Assembly (NCBI GenBank): GCA_029465975.1
Contig: CM055728.1
Location: forward strand, 15,196,205-15,260,204
DNA: 64,000 nt
Direction: 5' to 3'
Source of the DNA: Dallia pectoralis
Taxonomy: Eukaryota > Chordata > Actinopteri > Esociformes > Umbridae
Shown here: in pieces, positions 35,900 through 50,000 of the stretch
Numbering within the stretch: position 1 is the stretch's first letter
Layout of the letters: every line of letters begins with the position of its first letter
Notes under the pieces: model-generated
Told to the model about the DNA's origin: nothing
What the model saw: the letters and a program-made list of their open reading frames with translations, nothing else
The model's database searches: none
Position numbers and translations under genes: made by a program

Positions 35900-37200
35900 A
35901 TGCCATACGTTTACATAAACTTGCTTAAAATTGTTTGTCTCTTTTATAGGAAATGCATGTGTCGTGTTGTCATTTGAACATTCGTAGAAATATTGACGTT
36001 AAGGGGTAAATTCATATTATTTGACCACCACAGTAGATAGCTAACGTAACGGTAGCTGGTGACAGTCAGCAGCTAGATAGTACAGCGAGTAGGTGGCTGG
36101 TTACTGGCTGTGCTGATGTGTACTAGTAGTCTAGTCTATTTAAATCAAACAGTTGAAAACTTTTAGGAATACGGGCTATAATTCATGTAGCTAGTTGTTG
36201 TTTATTGGCTTGATTTTACACACCAAATATGAGAGAAGTCTTATCTTTAATGGAGGTAGACTTGTTCAAAGAAAATTATAATTCATAAATATATATCTGT
36301 CTCATTCTAGTCAGCTTGGCTTGCATTGCAATGCAATAACAGACTCCAAATGCAAAGCCTAGAAACATCACTATCAGTTTCACAGGTCTTTTAAGCATGC
36401 ACTAATTGTGAAAAACAAACAAATAACTGTTAAGGCAGTTGTCCAAATCTATTTGGTAGCCTAAAATGAGAGGAACTGTTTTTAAAAAAGTGCTGTCGTT
36501 TTTCAAATGCATTTAGGCGATATTGTTGGAAAAAACCCTCAATTTAAGCAGCTGACAGTCTGCAAGTTATTTGATTTGAAATACAAATCGGTAGACTGAG
36601 CCAGAACTAGAAACATCATTTACCGTCTAATGTATTTTATATATTTAGTCCCTTCTGATTCTGTTTGTGTGCCTACTTTGACAGTTAATGTTGTCAGGTC
36701 ATTACCAACACTAAGCTTATATAAATGGGCCATATTTAAGGATTACACTGTACTACTAGCATAAATATAAGCCATAAGACATTAGGACATATTAAGGACA
36801 TTTGCGGTTTATGTTTAAAGTTAATGTTTCAAGTTAATGTTTTAAAGATAATTGTTGGGAAAATTGTTTAGAATGACTGAGATTTTCTGCATGTATACTT
36901 TCTGTCTGGTCTGTCTATCAGTTTTGATTGAGTCCTCTCACAGTCACTTTAGACACTCAGTGCTACCCCCCCACCCCACCCCCCTTAACCAACCAGGACT
37001 AGCTAGTTCTATTCTGTTTAGTGAGGGAAGAGGAGACTAAACAATAAATTAAGAAAAAATTAAATATATCAGGAACACTCTCCAGAAGGACTATTACATC
37101 ATAAAAGTTAACATAAAGATGGCAGCTACATTGATTCAAGCTAACTTTACACCGGTTGTTATGATGGACTTTTGTGTGTTATTCTGATGGATTTGTGTCT
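35900..37200. other. Likely ttc34 5' intron or upstream region
   Basis: No coding exon recognised. It holds a C-rich patch at about 36,965-36,985 and otherwise A/T-rich sequence. Confidence 0.4.
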
Positions 37201-37278
37201 GGATAGCAGACGGGTGCAATCATGAGAGCCCTCAGACCTGCTGTGACTGTGGTGGCAGATCTGTGCAGATAAGGTGAC

Positions 37279-40200
37279 ATGCTTCTTGTGGCTGGAGAAA
37301 TGGGGAGGGCCACTGCACTGTACACCTCCTCCTTCAGGAGCCATGCCGAATCCACTGTGTGTCACATGCAAGGCCTGGAGGCGCCCAAGGTGGCTGGGGT
37401 GATCTCTACTCTGGAGAACTGCCTGGACTATGATGGGCAGAACCATGCCAGTATGGAGGGCGTAAACAAAGGCCTGGCAGCTAATTTCCTTTCAACGCTA
37501 AGCCCCAACAACGTGTCTGCCTCTCTTTTCAAAATGGAGACTTGTCTTCAGAGCACTGATCAGGACTGTGAGGAAATTATTGTTCGCTGCTCAGCTCTTC
37601 TCGAAGGTAAGCAAAACCCCTGCCCAGAGGGTTCCAATCGTGTGATTGTGGAGCTGATCAGGGCCCTTGCATGCTTGCTGTCAGACCCTGATAGTCCCAA
37701 AGGACCTAGACTTTACCTCGTTGCTTTCCAAAACAACCAATCAGAGACTGTAAGACTGATGAGGCGCAGACAAGCTCAGCACCTGCCGCAGATAAGAAAA
37801 ACGTTCTGTGAGCAGATGTTAAACAAGCGTGCCTCGTCCACCGCTGAAATTAATTCTGGTAAGGAAACGAGTGAGGTTGACGACATCGTACCAGCGACTG
37901 GTTCTGAACTCCTCGAGTTTCTGTTGGCTGTTTTGCCTGAGGATAAAGAAGTGCAAGAACTACAAGCCAAACACTTATTTTCACTCTGCAGGTTTAACAA
38001 GAGCGCAGACGTGTTTTCTGTAGCCCTGCAGGATCATTCTGCGTCAAAGCCAGAGTCAAGTACCGGTGAGGGGACTCGGGGGATGTCAGCCGAAAGAAGA
38101 GCCACCTTCCTGACCAGCCGAGCAGCTGCCCATCTCTCTGCGGGAGGACGAGCCTCGGATGCAAGCCGGGACCTGGGCGACGCTTTCGGAGTCCATCCCG
38201 CTACAGCGCGACTTCAGTTCCAGAGGCTCTTTGTGGACCATGGGACGGGACCGGCAGCCCGTCTGCAGCTACGTCAGCAGGCTGAGAGAGGCCTGTCAAG
38301 GTACAGGGAGGCTGTCCTGGTTCGTCCTGACCTGCGCTCCTCTGAGGGCATCGAAATGCTGGACCCCGTCATCGACCAGCTCAGAGCACTGTGCCATGTG
38401 GAGCCCGATGGGGGCGCCAGAGAGCTGCGGGTGCGGTTAGCCGAGTGCCTCCTTCTTGGGGGTGAATTCCGAGAGGCCCTGTCCATTTGTAGCCAGCTGG
38501 CGGTTAATGCCAAAGCCCCTGCCCAGCAGAGCTACCAAAACACAGTGCAGGTGCTGCGTGGCTATGCCCGTCTGCTCTCGGACGATCACAAGGGGGCGCT
38601 GGAGGACTTTCAGGCGGTTATTGAGCACAACTCACCCCACCCGTCCAGCTGCGTGCGGGCGCTGTGCGGTAGGGGCCTCATACGCATGATGAGGAGCCAT
38701 CACTACCTCACTGCCCTGGACTATGTGACAGCCAGCCGGCTGCATCCCCAGGAGACGGCCCTGACTGTACGCTGCCTGGTTCCCTGGAACAGCCGCGGGC
38801 TGCTGATTACCGTTCTGTTGGAGCAGACCCGGGTTATGCTGGAGGAGTGGTGTGGTGACCCCAGCACCTCCAAACATCTAGAACACCTGAAGAGTGAACA
38901 GCTACAGCCCACACAGAGAAAAGACGGCTACAGAGAGGGGTAGCTAGTATTTTTGTTTTGACATGTCACATACACACACACACAGAGAGAATTAATCTAC
39001 ATAAATGGCTGTCCTGAACTCTTTTTGTTTAATCGCGCTTAGGTGTCGATTAAAAAACATAGCTTTGTATCAATTTGATTCAGATTTTCAGTAACACCTC
39101 GTTAATGTTATATATACATATAATATAAATGTATTTTCAGTATCAGTTGATATGCTGAATGAACATTGCATGTGTTTGTCAGGACCCCAGTGGGAGTCCA
39201 CTCTCTAGCTGTAGTGCTGATGGAGTTGCAGCCCAGTTCTGATGCTCCTTGTATCCTGGTGGCGGATGCTTTATACCTGCTGGGCCGGGTGGAGGAGGCC
39301 TATCGCCTGCTATTGGCCATAGGGACCACCACCCCACAAGCCCCCATCCTGGTCCGCCTTGCCCTGCTACAACTGCACCGTGGGTTCCTCTATGATGCCA
39401 ACCAGGTGCATATATACACTGCTTTATGTGCGCATTTAGTAGGGCTGAACGATATTGGAAAATAATCAAATTGCGATTTGTTTTACCAATATTGCGATTG
39501 CGATTTAATATGTGATTCTTTTTTAAGCTCTTTATCATCTGTATTATTCAACAAAGACAAGCAATAAATAATTGTATAGTATGACCACCACAATATTTGA
39601 TTAACATAAACTGTATATAGGCCAGGCCTATATATTATAATGAAATTAGGTGATGCATGAATTGATATGAAGAACATGGTAGTATATTGACTTGATTTGT
39701 TGAACTTCTAGCGTTATAAACATGTAATAATAATCTTGACAACATAAAGCACTAACAAATTAGCCTGGTGTAAAGATTAATATAAAATATATGCATAAAT
39801 ATATATATATATATATATATTTTAAATACATGACTTTAGCAAACTCAGTATTTAGATAATTGGTGTCACTGTCACTGACAGTCTTTAAATAAATAAATAA
39901 ATAGATGCATCAATGAATAATCTTACTGATCTCCAGTCAGTGACATAACATACAAAGTGCAGAAAAATAATGTAGCAGCAAACAACTAAGATGTTGTTAT
40001 TTTAATCTAAAGGCTGGAATATGAAGTAACCCTTAAAATGACAATATCACATAAAACATATACAAAAGTTGGACATCGAGCTTAAATGTGCTGGTCACTC
40101 TCCCGAGGCAGCTCACTCTACCTTAGTATGAATAGCCTACCTTCAGTAATCTACTGTATTCTGGAATATACAAGTATTCCCGCTCCAGCAACTTAGGTAT

Positions 40201-43200
40201 TAGTACACACAAGTCCTTTAGAGTTATCAAGAACCTGCAAACTCAACTCTGGAACTTCAAGCCAGTTCCACTCAGTTTTTTCTATTTCAACCAATCAGGG
40301 ACCTATTTAGGCCACCAGGTGGGTGCAATTAATGATGAGGTAGAATAGAAAGCCTGAAGGTTTCAGACCTTGTATGGTCAAAGTTGAGTACCCCTTCTCT
40401 ATAAACTATGTAATGAAATGCATAAACTGAAATACGGTATTATTCACTCACTTGCTACTGGTATTTGCTGTGAATAAAAAACTAAATGACAAATAGTTAT
40501 ACTTTTGAAACATGTTTAACATTATTAAATATTTAACACCTGGCAAGTGTTATCGCAGCCTAACAGATTAAAAGACATGTTGAAATCTATTTCTCCTAAA
40601 TTTGCCATGATGAACTATTTCATTAATGACCAAAGTCAATTCAGTTCAGTGCTTATGCCTTTTCTAATTTGTTCTCCCTGCAGCTGCTTAAGAAACTGAT
40701 CCTCTGTGGTGACACAAGCTGTTTGTACTCCCTGCTGGCCCTGTCCTCTCCTAAGGACCGGCTGCTACTGCAGGGCCGCTGTCACTCAGCCTCCAAACGC
40801 ATCCTGGAGGGCCCACGAGATGAAAGCACCCTGAGGGAGGCTGTGGCCTATCTGTCCATCGCTATCATGGCCTCTGGTGATGTGCTGTCATTTATACGAC
40901 ACAAGGCTCATTTCTGGAAATATATAATATGCTTTTTGTGCAGTTACTAGGCAGTTCCTGCTTTTGTGACATAAAAAAACGTTAAGTAAAAGTTTTTTAT
41001 TTGTTTTTATGGCCTTGCTTAAAATGCTGAAGACGTGAAGCAATTCACTTTAGTTGACTGTTTTGTACATTTAATTTAATGTTTAAATGTTTTTCATGAG
41101 GTGGCCAACCAATCTTATACCAGGAATGTGAATGTTCCATCTGCAGAGTTCGGCAATTCAATTAGGTCTTAATTGTCTTTGCAGTGGTCGGGGTCTTTAT
41201 GCTGAAAGATAAAGCTTTTTCCTGTCAATTGGCCATTTCTTCCAAAAGTTATCAAAGTCAAAGCTTGTACATTAGATGAATGCTACATGCTGAGCAAGTA
41301 CTTGGATTTCCTTCTTGGCTTCACCTTGCACAGTTTCTTAACATTTCTTCATGATATTTCTTCTAACCATCTAGAATACCCTTTGGAAAACACAATCCAT
41401 TTTTTTGGTTTGAATAATTGTATTAATGTGTATTCATTCTAATGTTTTATATATATATATATATATTTGTGCAAGCACATTAACACCTACATTTAACTAT
41501 TTTCTGAGGTGATGTTACTTTCTGAGACTTTTGGACATTCACATATTCAAACATGTTTAAGGTTATACGAAATACAGCTAATGGTAAATCTACTTCTTGC
41601 AGGTGGTGGAGCGGTTGACTCTCTGCTTGAAAGGGCTAGATGCTATGCCTTGTTGGACCAATGCAAGACAGCTATATTGGATTTCAGTACCATCTTGAAG
41701 GAACACCCAGACCATGTTCAGGCTCTCTGTGGACGAGGCTTCACCTACCTGATGCTAAACCAGCAGAAAGTATTAACACCTGATGAGCTGCTTTACATGC
41801 AGTGCTAATATTAACCTATATAACACATTAAAACTGATGTCTATGTAACTCATGTTTTAAGGCCTCCATGTTGCATGAATAGCTTCATCTGTAAATATTG
41901 TCTCCCATAATTGTAAATATATCTTTGTTTTTGTCAGGAATGTACTCGGGATATTCTGTCAGGACTTCAAGTTAACATAGATACTGTCATCAAAGACATC
42001 CTTTCACTCAAAGATAAGGCAAGGACACTCGTCTGTGATTGGCTGCAGCAGTACTGCCGGACCAGTCTGTTAAAGATCCTGGCATCTAAGGCCATCCCCT
42101 GCAAGAAAGAGGAGCTTCGTGAGGTCCTTCTAATTGGTGAAGCCCTGATTAAGGTAGACTCCAAAGAACCCAGATGGCATCTCCTCTATGTGGAAATACT
42201 ACTGGCCAAAGGTAATTGGCAATTTTAACTTCTTAAATTCTTACTGTGTGTGAAACGTTTGTCTAGCCTTTGCCCAAAAGGGTGTTGAAATACATGTTCT
42301 ACAATTTTTTTAATATATTTACCTCAGTAAATCTCAGAAAGACCTTTATGTGCCCTCATTTTGACCGGTTATTTCGGATGTGTACCTGCATTATCCAGGT
42401 GAGGTTGAATCAGCAGGAGCTCACCTGACCCAGGTGTTTGGCCGGGAACCACGGGAGGTCGAAGCTCAGGCCAGGTTGGGCGTGGTTGAGGCCTGGCAGC
42501 AAAAGTACCGTAAGGCTGCTGATAGGTTGAGCAGACTGGCTGAAAAACAACCTCCTACTCTGGACTTCCTGCTGAGTCTCATTCCCCTGACTCACCGAAT
42601 ACGCATGGCACAAGTAAGACCAAATACATGCCTGTGAATCAACTCAACAATTAACATACCCGAAAACCTCTGTCTTGATAAGTGTAAAACAATTCTGTCT
42701 TGTAGACGGCAGCCCGGGAAGCAGACAGGGTGTCAGCAAACAGCAGTTGGGAGCAGGCTTTGGCCCTCCTGACAGTGGCTGTGCAAGCAGCAGAAGAGCT
42801 TCGGCCACAGTACCTGCGCCAACGTGCTGCCTGCCTCACCCAGCTGCACCTGCATGAACGGGCCATTGCGGACCTGGATTGGGTCATCCAAAGTCATGAG
42901 GCTGCCAATGGAGCCCCAGATCAGCCTCAAGTCTGGGCTGAGGACCTGTGTCAGCGAGGTTGTAGCCTGATGCTGTGCTCCCGTGAGGGGCCCGCCCTGG
43001 AGGACTTCACCCGTGCCCTGCACATCCACAGGCTCAAGGCTCTAGAGTGTGTGGAGGCCGGGCTGGGGAGGTCCCGTCTGGCCGATTGCTTCTTGCGCAC
43101 GGCCCTGCAAAACTATGGAGAGCAGCAACTCAATAAGGTCTGGAGTCTGACTGAGAGTGGCCTGGTGGTGGACAGCAGGCACACGGAGCTGACCAGGCTC

Positions 43201-43248
43201 AGGGCTAAGCTCAAACGGGAACACTGTGGTCCCTGCGCAGTCCATTAG
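37279..43248 (+). CDS. ttc34: Tetratricopeptide repeat protein 34
   Basis: TPR scaffold-type protein of unknown molecular role. Exons: 37279-38939, 39183-39405, 40684-40876, 41603-41769, 41938-42211, 42399-42613, 42706-43248 (TAG); phases agree and total about 1,091 codons, close to the human protein. The large first exon has a TPR-like start (GEMGRATALYTSSF), a Ser/Glu-rich middle, and further helices (GGEFREALSICSQLA, DDHKGALEDFQAVIEHN). Later exons read ADALYLLGRVEEAYRLL, LVRLALLQLHRGFLYDANQ, VAYLSIAIM, QALCGRGFTYLML, HERAIADLDWVI; C terminus CGPCAVH. I used ATG 37,279 because a TAA (37270-37272) interrupts the same frame just upstream. The matching upstream codons from ATG 37,222 (VVADLCR) look like the genuine start of the first helix. 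Exon 41938-42211 has no internal ATG near its start and is easily missed. Confidence 0.92.
39795..39822. repeat. (AT)n microsatellite
   Basis: AT run in ttc34 intron 2, which is otherwise A/T-rich without coding potential. Confidence 0.9.
41447..41467. repeat. (AT)n microsatellite
   Basis: Short AT run in ttc34 intron 3. Confidence 0.9.
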
Positions 43249-43541
43249 ACTAAGACTGTATAGCATTGTAGTCTATCTGGAGATATCATAACACTGCATA
43301 ATACTGATGTACATAATACTGCAAGAAACCATTTCAAAGTATGACTAACTCAGAGACGATTGAAGGTTGAAAATGTGGGAAGTTATTTTTGCTTTATTTC
43401 TAGTTGCTAACCAGCAGTGCAATTTGTATGCGTCAGGATGGATTTACTAGATTTCCAGTGTTTGTAATTTGTGACAATTTTCAATCATGTGTAATTTTAA
43501 ACGGATAATAAGAAACAAAAAAGTATTCAATTTACAACGTA

Positions 43542-43547
43542 TTTATT
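43542..43547 (-). terminator. Candidate alas2 polyadenylation signal
   Basis: Minus-strand AATAAA about 540 bases past the alas2 stop codon, within the 835-bp interval separating it from the convergent ttc34 stop. Confidence 0.5.
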
Positions 43548-43919
43548 TTCTACTACATAACTAGTGAGCCCGATTTGTTTTAAAGAAGCAACTTACACAC
43601 CACAATGTCGATATATTTTTATGCATATTTCACATTTAATTTGAATGGGGATTCTCTTCAGTTTTTTTTCAGCTTCAATTAGAGAAAACTCATGATGGGG
43701 ATTTTACTATTAAACCAAAGCACATGAAAATTGATACACAAATCACAACAATCCAAAATATCACCCTGAGATTATATAATTATTTTAGAAAGTGCCCATG
43801 TGCAGGATTTAAGTTACTATGTGAAACAGGGGAATAGGGCTACACATTTTTGTTCCTAATTATGCTTTAATTATGTTCATACACACTATGGGGGACATCG
43901 AGTACCACTAAACACCGAA

Positions 43920-43925
43920 AATAAA
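43920..43925 (+). terminator. Candidate ttc34 polyadenylation signal
   Basis: Plus-strand AATAAA about 670 bases past the ttc34 stop. If both this and the minus-strand signal at 43,542 are used, the two 3' untranslated regions overlap by about 380 bases. Confidence 0.4.
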
Positions 43926-44082
43926 TACTGAATGAGATAACATTAATATGTGTAGTCTGCATAATATGTATGATGTTTCAATGATCCCTGCTATAAACTA
44001 ACAGTGATAATAACGACTGAATTATCCTTTCATGAGCACATACAAGGATGTATGTTTATGCACACCTTTCACTGGTTCTGTT

Positions 44083-47000
44083 TTATGCGGACACAGTGAT
44101 GTATTGAGGCTCCATGTTGCCGAAGTAGGATTTTTCCCACTCACTCATCAGGTCAAAGTGCAGTGGGCGGTCACAGAACGTGCAGGAGACAGTCGCCGGC
44201 CCGTTCAGGAGGAGTCCAGTTTCTTGCCACACCTCCAAGAGCCGCTCTGTCAACACACCAATGTAGCTTGTAGGATTTTCAACAGAAATATTCCCCGGAT
44301 TTATCTGACCTTTGGTTTAATTCAAGTTGATCAGGGATTTACATTTAAAAGCAATAAGGTATAAGTTGTTGATTCCGTTTGTTTCATCATTATGTCAATC
44401 TTTTTAATTCAGAGAGACTTCTACTTTTCAATTGCGCTTAGCTAGCTAGTGATGTCTGCTTCACTCCTCTTGGGCACGGAGATCTGAATCAGGACCTCAG
44501 GCTTGCCTCAGAAACAGGACGAACCCTTGTGTTGCTGAGGCAAGCCATGCAGGGTGTTATGTTGCTGACCATTAACCATCAACGGCTTAAACACCAGGAT
44601 CACCTGTGTCATTAGATTGCCTGGTCACTCACCCACAAAGTACTCCATCATGGCCGGGTTGTGGTGAGGGGACGGGGCCAGGCGCAGCAGCTCCTCACCA
44701 CGTGCCACTGTTGGGTAGTTGATCGCCTGGACGTAGATGTTATGTTTCTGCAGCAGGAGGTCACACACCTTGGAGTTGAGCTCTGCATTGCCAACCTGAG
44801 AAATACACAACACACACAAACGAATACAGTGAGTCGATCTGTGTGATAATAGCCTTAGAGTTTGGTTCTTAAACATGTTCAGAGTACATCCTCATATCAC
44901 TGTACTTTACAGCATGATCGACATGGGAACCAGAGTGGCAGCACGGCATATAGTAAACAGATTGGCACTTCAATAGTGGTAAAATCCTGTGATGATTGAT
45001 ACAGTCGTGTGAAAAAGAAAGTGCCCCCTCTCTGAATTCTATGAACATATCAGCACATAATAACAATCAACTGTTCCACAGCAGGACTAAAAATTAGGAT
45101 AATTCAACCTCAGATGAACAACAACACATGAAGCAATGCTTCTCCATTTCCGCTTTATTTTTGTTAATTAAATCATGACACGGTGTAATATGTCATGTAT
45201 TGTTTTTCATCTGAGGTTGAATTTACCTAATTTGTAGACCTGCTATGGAACAGATGATGGGTATTATATGCAGATATGTAAAAACATTGAATTCAGGGAG
45301 GGCATACATACTTTTTCACATGACTGCATGTTGTTATTTGTCTAGTTATTCCAGTCATATATCGGAGAGAAATAACATGATAATACAGTAGCACTTGGAT
45401 ACACTTGTTTCCCCTCTGCAGCCTTACTATAATTCACAACTACAGTATATGTGTTATTACAGGTAGTACCTTAATTGGGATGATGTGGCTGGGACATTTG
45501 ACCACTGGTAGTCCTTTATCCAGGAGCAGCTGCCTCATGTATTTCACGTTCCTCTGGTGAGCCCGACGCAGCGCCTGGCCTTCTGAGCTTCTCAGGACCC
45601 TCACAGATTCCAGGGCCCCAGCCAGGACCATGGGAGGCAGTGAAGTAGTGAAGATAAAGCCTGCAGCATAGGAGCGCACTGTGTCCACTAGGGCGGCGCT
45701 ACTGGCAATGTAGCCCCCTACGCAGCCAAAGGCTTTGCCTGCAGCAACGGCAAAGACACGGAGAAAATGAAAATAGAGATAAAAGTTAATGCTTTGTTTA
45801 CATTTACATTTCAGTCATCATCCCGAGCGATTTAGTTTGATTTAAGATAACTGCACTACTTTGGCTATTTAGCAGTTTGCATGCATACTTGTAGCACCCA
45901 TTTTCACTTTATGTAGCTACAACTACATCTGTTGTTCTCATCTGATGGGTTGCAAACTCTCCAATCACAGTATTGGTGAACAAGCTCATGATCCTTTATC
46001 GAGAATGTGCAATATGGGATTACTATACTAACAAAATTGCATTTACAAAGAATATGGAATTACTAACAATATGGAATTACTGACAATATGGAATTACTAA
46101 CAATATGGAATTACTGACAATATGGAATTACTAAAAATATGGAATTACTAACAATATGGAATTAATAACAATATGGAATGAATAACAATATGGAATTAAT
46201 AACAATATGGAATTACTAACAATATGGAATTACTAACAATATGGCATTACTAACAAAATAGCATTTACAAAAAATATGGAATTAATAACAATATGGCATT
46301 ACTAACAATATGGAATTACAGGTACTAACAATATGGAATTACTAAGAATATGGAATTACTAAGAATATGGAATTAATAACAATATGGAATTACTAACAAT
46401 ATGGAATTACCGGTACTAAAAATATGGAATTACTAAGAATATGGAATTACTAAGAATATGGAATTAATAACAATATGGAATTACTAACAATATGGAATTA
46501 CTAAGAATATGGCATTACTAACAATATGGAATTACTAACAATATGGAATTACTGACAATATGGAATTACTAACAATATGGAATTACTAAGAATATGGAAT
46601 TACTAAGAATATGGAATTAATAACAATATGGAATTACTAACAATATGGAATTACTAACAATATGGCATTACTAAGAATATGGAGTTAATAACAATATGGA
46701 ATTACTAACAATATGGCATTACTAAGAATATGGAGTTAATAACAATATGGAATTACTAACAATATGGAATTACAGAAAATATGGGATTACTAACAATATG
46801 GAATTACTAACAATATGGAATTACTGACAATATGGGATTACTAAGAATATGGAGTTAATAACAATATGGAATTACTAACAATATGGCATTACTAAGAATA
46901 TGGAGTTAATAACAATATGGAATTACTAACAATATGGAATTACAGAAAATATGGGATTACTAACAATATGGAATTACTAACAATATGGAATTACTGACAA

Positions 47001-50000
47001 TATGGGATTACTAACTTGTCCAAAAGATGCACTGTTAGGTTTTGCACACGCTACTTAAATTGACTGAAGTTGCTGTCATGGTCCTGAAACCATAGAGAGA
47101 GTACAGTGAAGAAAGAAATTATTTGATTTGATTATCAATCAGATTAAGATCTGGGGAATATTGGAGACCAGGGCAATACCTTGAACTCTCAATAATATTC
47201 CTCTATCACTACCCGGGGTTCTTACTGTCCATTGCTCCTGCATCCAACACATTGACTACAAAAAACAAATCTAATCTACCCAGACCTTGACATGTGCTCT
47301 TGTTGGGATATGATCAACATTATGTGCTTCATCTGTAATATTGTTCTGGCTCAATGCATAATCCATAATCCATTGTCACCGCTTTAACATTCATCATGAC
47401 CTTTACCCTTTGTCAACTGACCAGTACTACTGTTGTGGAAATCCACTCAGCAATGAGAGAAGACTAGATACAAAGATACATCCTTCATTCACTAATGCTT
47501 CCATGCAAGAAGCCCTCTCCCATTGAAACTGATTCGAATGGAGGACAACCCAGAAAAGCAGTATAACACATATTTATAAAAAAGGGAAAACAAAAGGAGT
47601 GTTTTACAGCCAGGAGAGACACATCTCCTCTCCTCTTTGTTATCTGGGTATCTGCTGTGGCCACGTCCTGCCTGTGTCATTGAGTATCCATAGCAACAGA
47701 CATTGAGAAGCCATTAGCTTGTACTTTGCATCTGTATATTTAGTCTGGTGGAATATATGATATTTTGTATATCATACATTCATTATGATATACAGAGAAA
47801 GGTTTGGACACACTTATCCATTCACTTGGTAACTAAAGCAACACAACAACAGAAATCAAGAGGACATAAACAATCAAATTTTGCTTATTGCTTACCTAAA
47901 GTTCCAGAGACAATGTCAATCTTATGCATGAGGTGGTCTCTCTCGCCAACACCAGCTCCATGGGCTCCATATAGACCCACGGCATGGACTTCATCAACAA
48001 ATGTCAAGGCTCCATAACGATGGGCTACATCACAGAGCTCATCCAGGGGACATATAGCACCTGAGAGCAAATTAGATTAAATAAAATATAGCACCTTTAC
48101 TGTACATAACATAGAGAAAAAATTTGAATTTCTGACGCGCCGAGCAATACAGAATATAATGACAATTGTAAGAACAGACTTGACATGTTAATATGAGGAG
48201 ATGTGATGTGTATTATTGGTTACAAATAAATCATACTGTTTGGTTATCGAATGTCGACGCACTACAGATCCGTATCAAAATAACGAAAAACGAAAGTAAA
48301 CCAGCACCTGACATTGCTACGTCTGCCCATTTCATGATGCTTACCGTTCATAGAGTGCACAGTCTCAAAGGCAACAATTTTCGGGGTCTTGGGGTCAGAG
48401 CGACTCAGTAGTTCCTCCAGGTGTTGACTGTCGTTATGGCGAAAGATGAAGCGCTTGGCACCGCTGTTCCTTATGCCCTGGATCATTGAAGCATGGTTTC
48501 CCATGTCAGAGTAGATCTCACAGCCTGTATGTCAGATCAGGGAGAGCACAAGACAGAATGAACTTCCATGCTAAATGTCTACCAGATTGTATCGTGTTGC
48601 AGAGACCTCCACTACTGCATCAACGCCACTGTAACTACCAACTGGACCTGAAGCAGCTCAGGAACCTCCCCTTAATATGGAACATCTGTGCACCCAATCT
48701 GACGTTTGTCCTTTGGATTCGTTTTTTCTGCTCATCTATGTTTATAAAACTCCACCCAGACCATGTACATGTCTGTCCTGTATTTGTCCCATTTACACTA
48801 TAGAGTTGTATGGATCAGGTAGATTAGGAAAACACTGTAGATAAGACATGACTGCCATCAAAAGCAATTCAGAAGTTATATTCAGGATTGAACGTTTATC
48901 CGCTATTTCTTTAGTTGCTACCTTACAACTAGACTATGATCATCTGTTACAAGATAGTAGGAACAGATTTGGGACCAGGATATCTTACATCCACTTTTAA
49001 TGTTCTACGTTTTGTTTTGGAAGTTGGGAAAGCACTGGGTTTAGGCCTACCGGGAAGCATTTTAGCCAACGTGAAGAGGGTGGAGTCATTGGCCACATAG
49101 CACGATGAAAACACCAACGCGGCATCTTTCTGGTGGTGCTGGGCCAATTCTTGCTCCAAAAGCACATGATAGTTGCTGGTGCCAGAGATGTTTCTGGTGC
49201 CTCCAGCTCCCGCACCATGCCTGCTGAGGGCTTCCCTGAGAGAACACAAGAAGAAACACAACTTCAGAGACATTTAACTCACCTCCAGGTTTTACTAGGA
49301 TTTTGTCAGAGTAATTCACTTCTGTACCAGTGGGTCATCCATTTAATCAGAATCAGAAAAATGTTTAATCGCCATGAATGTGTAAACAGACAAGGAATTT
49401 ACATTGGCAGGAAGGTGCGTACATAAAACATATAATAGATCAATATTAATTATACTAAGGGGCTGAGGGGGTATAGGGATACTAATATACAAAATGCTAA
49501 AAAATAACAGTGCAATAGAGAAATAGTGTAGTGCAAAAACAGGCAATGTGCAAATGGAATGGGTCAGCGTCAGAGTCAGAGTTCAAGGCTTGTGTGCAAT
49601 ATTGTAGAGCAAAAACACGTCAATGTGCCATGCTATTACCATGCTAACGTCATCCAACTGGATAAGATTAATCCAAGATAGATATAGACTTTGTTTTTAC
49701 TTCCTAGTGACTGTTCTCTTCTAACTTCTAACTAAGCCAGGAACATCATTAAAGACATTAACCACCCAGGCCATCACTTGTTCACCCTACTCCCATCTGG
49801 TCGACGTTATCGTAGCATCGGTACACGCACTTCCATACTAAAAGACAGTTTCTACCCACAGACTATTAGGCTCCTCAACCAGTGACACTGTTTTACCTAT
49901 TCATGTTTCCACCACCGGCAACAGATCACTTCTATTGCAGTGTTTAAGTATTTAAGGTCTGCATACTGGCCATACACACTCCATTATGTATATATTGTAA

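Noticed and set aside
37159..38912. Frames in other registers across the large ttc34 exon
   Set aside because: GC-rich coding exon leaves shadow frames; the 37,279 frame shows TPR residues and joins correctly to later exons.
48486..48803. 105-codon plus-strand frame
   Set aside because: Partly antisense to an alas2 exon, otherwise intron; no domain and no splice support.
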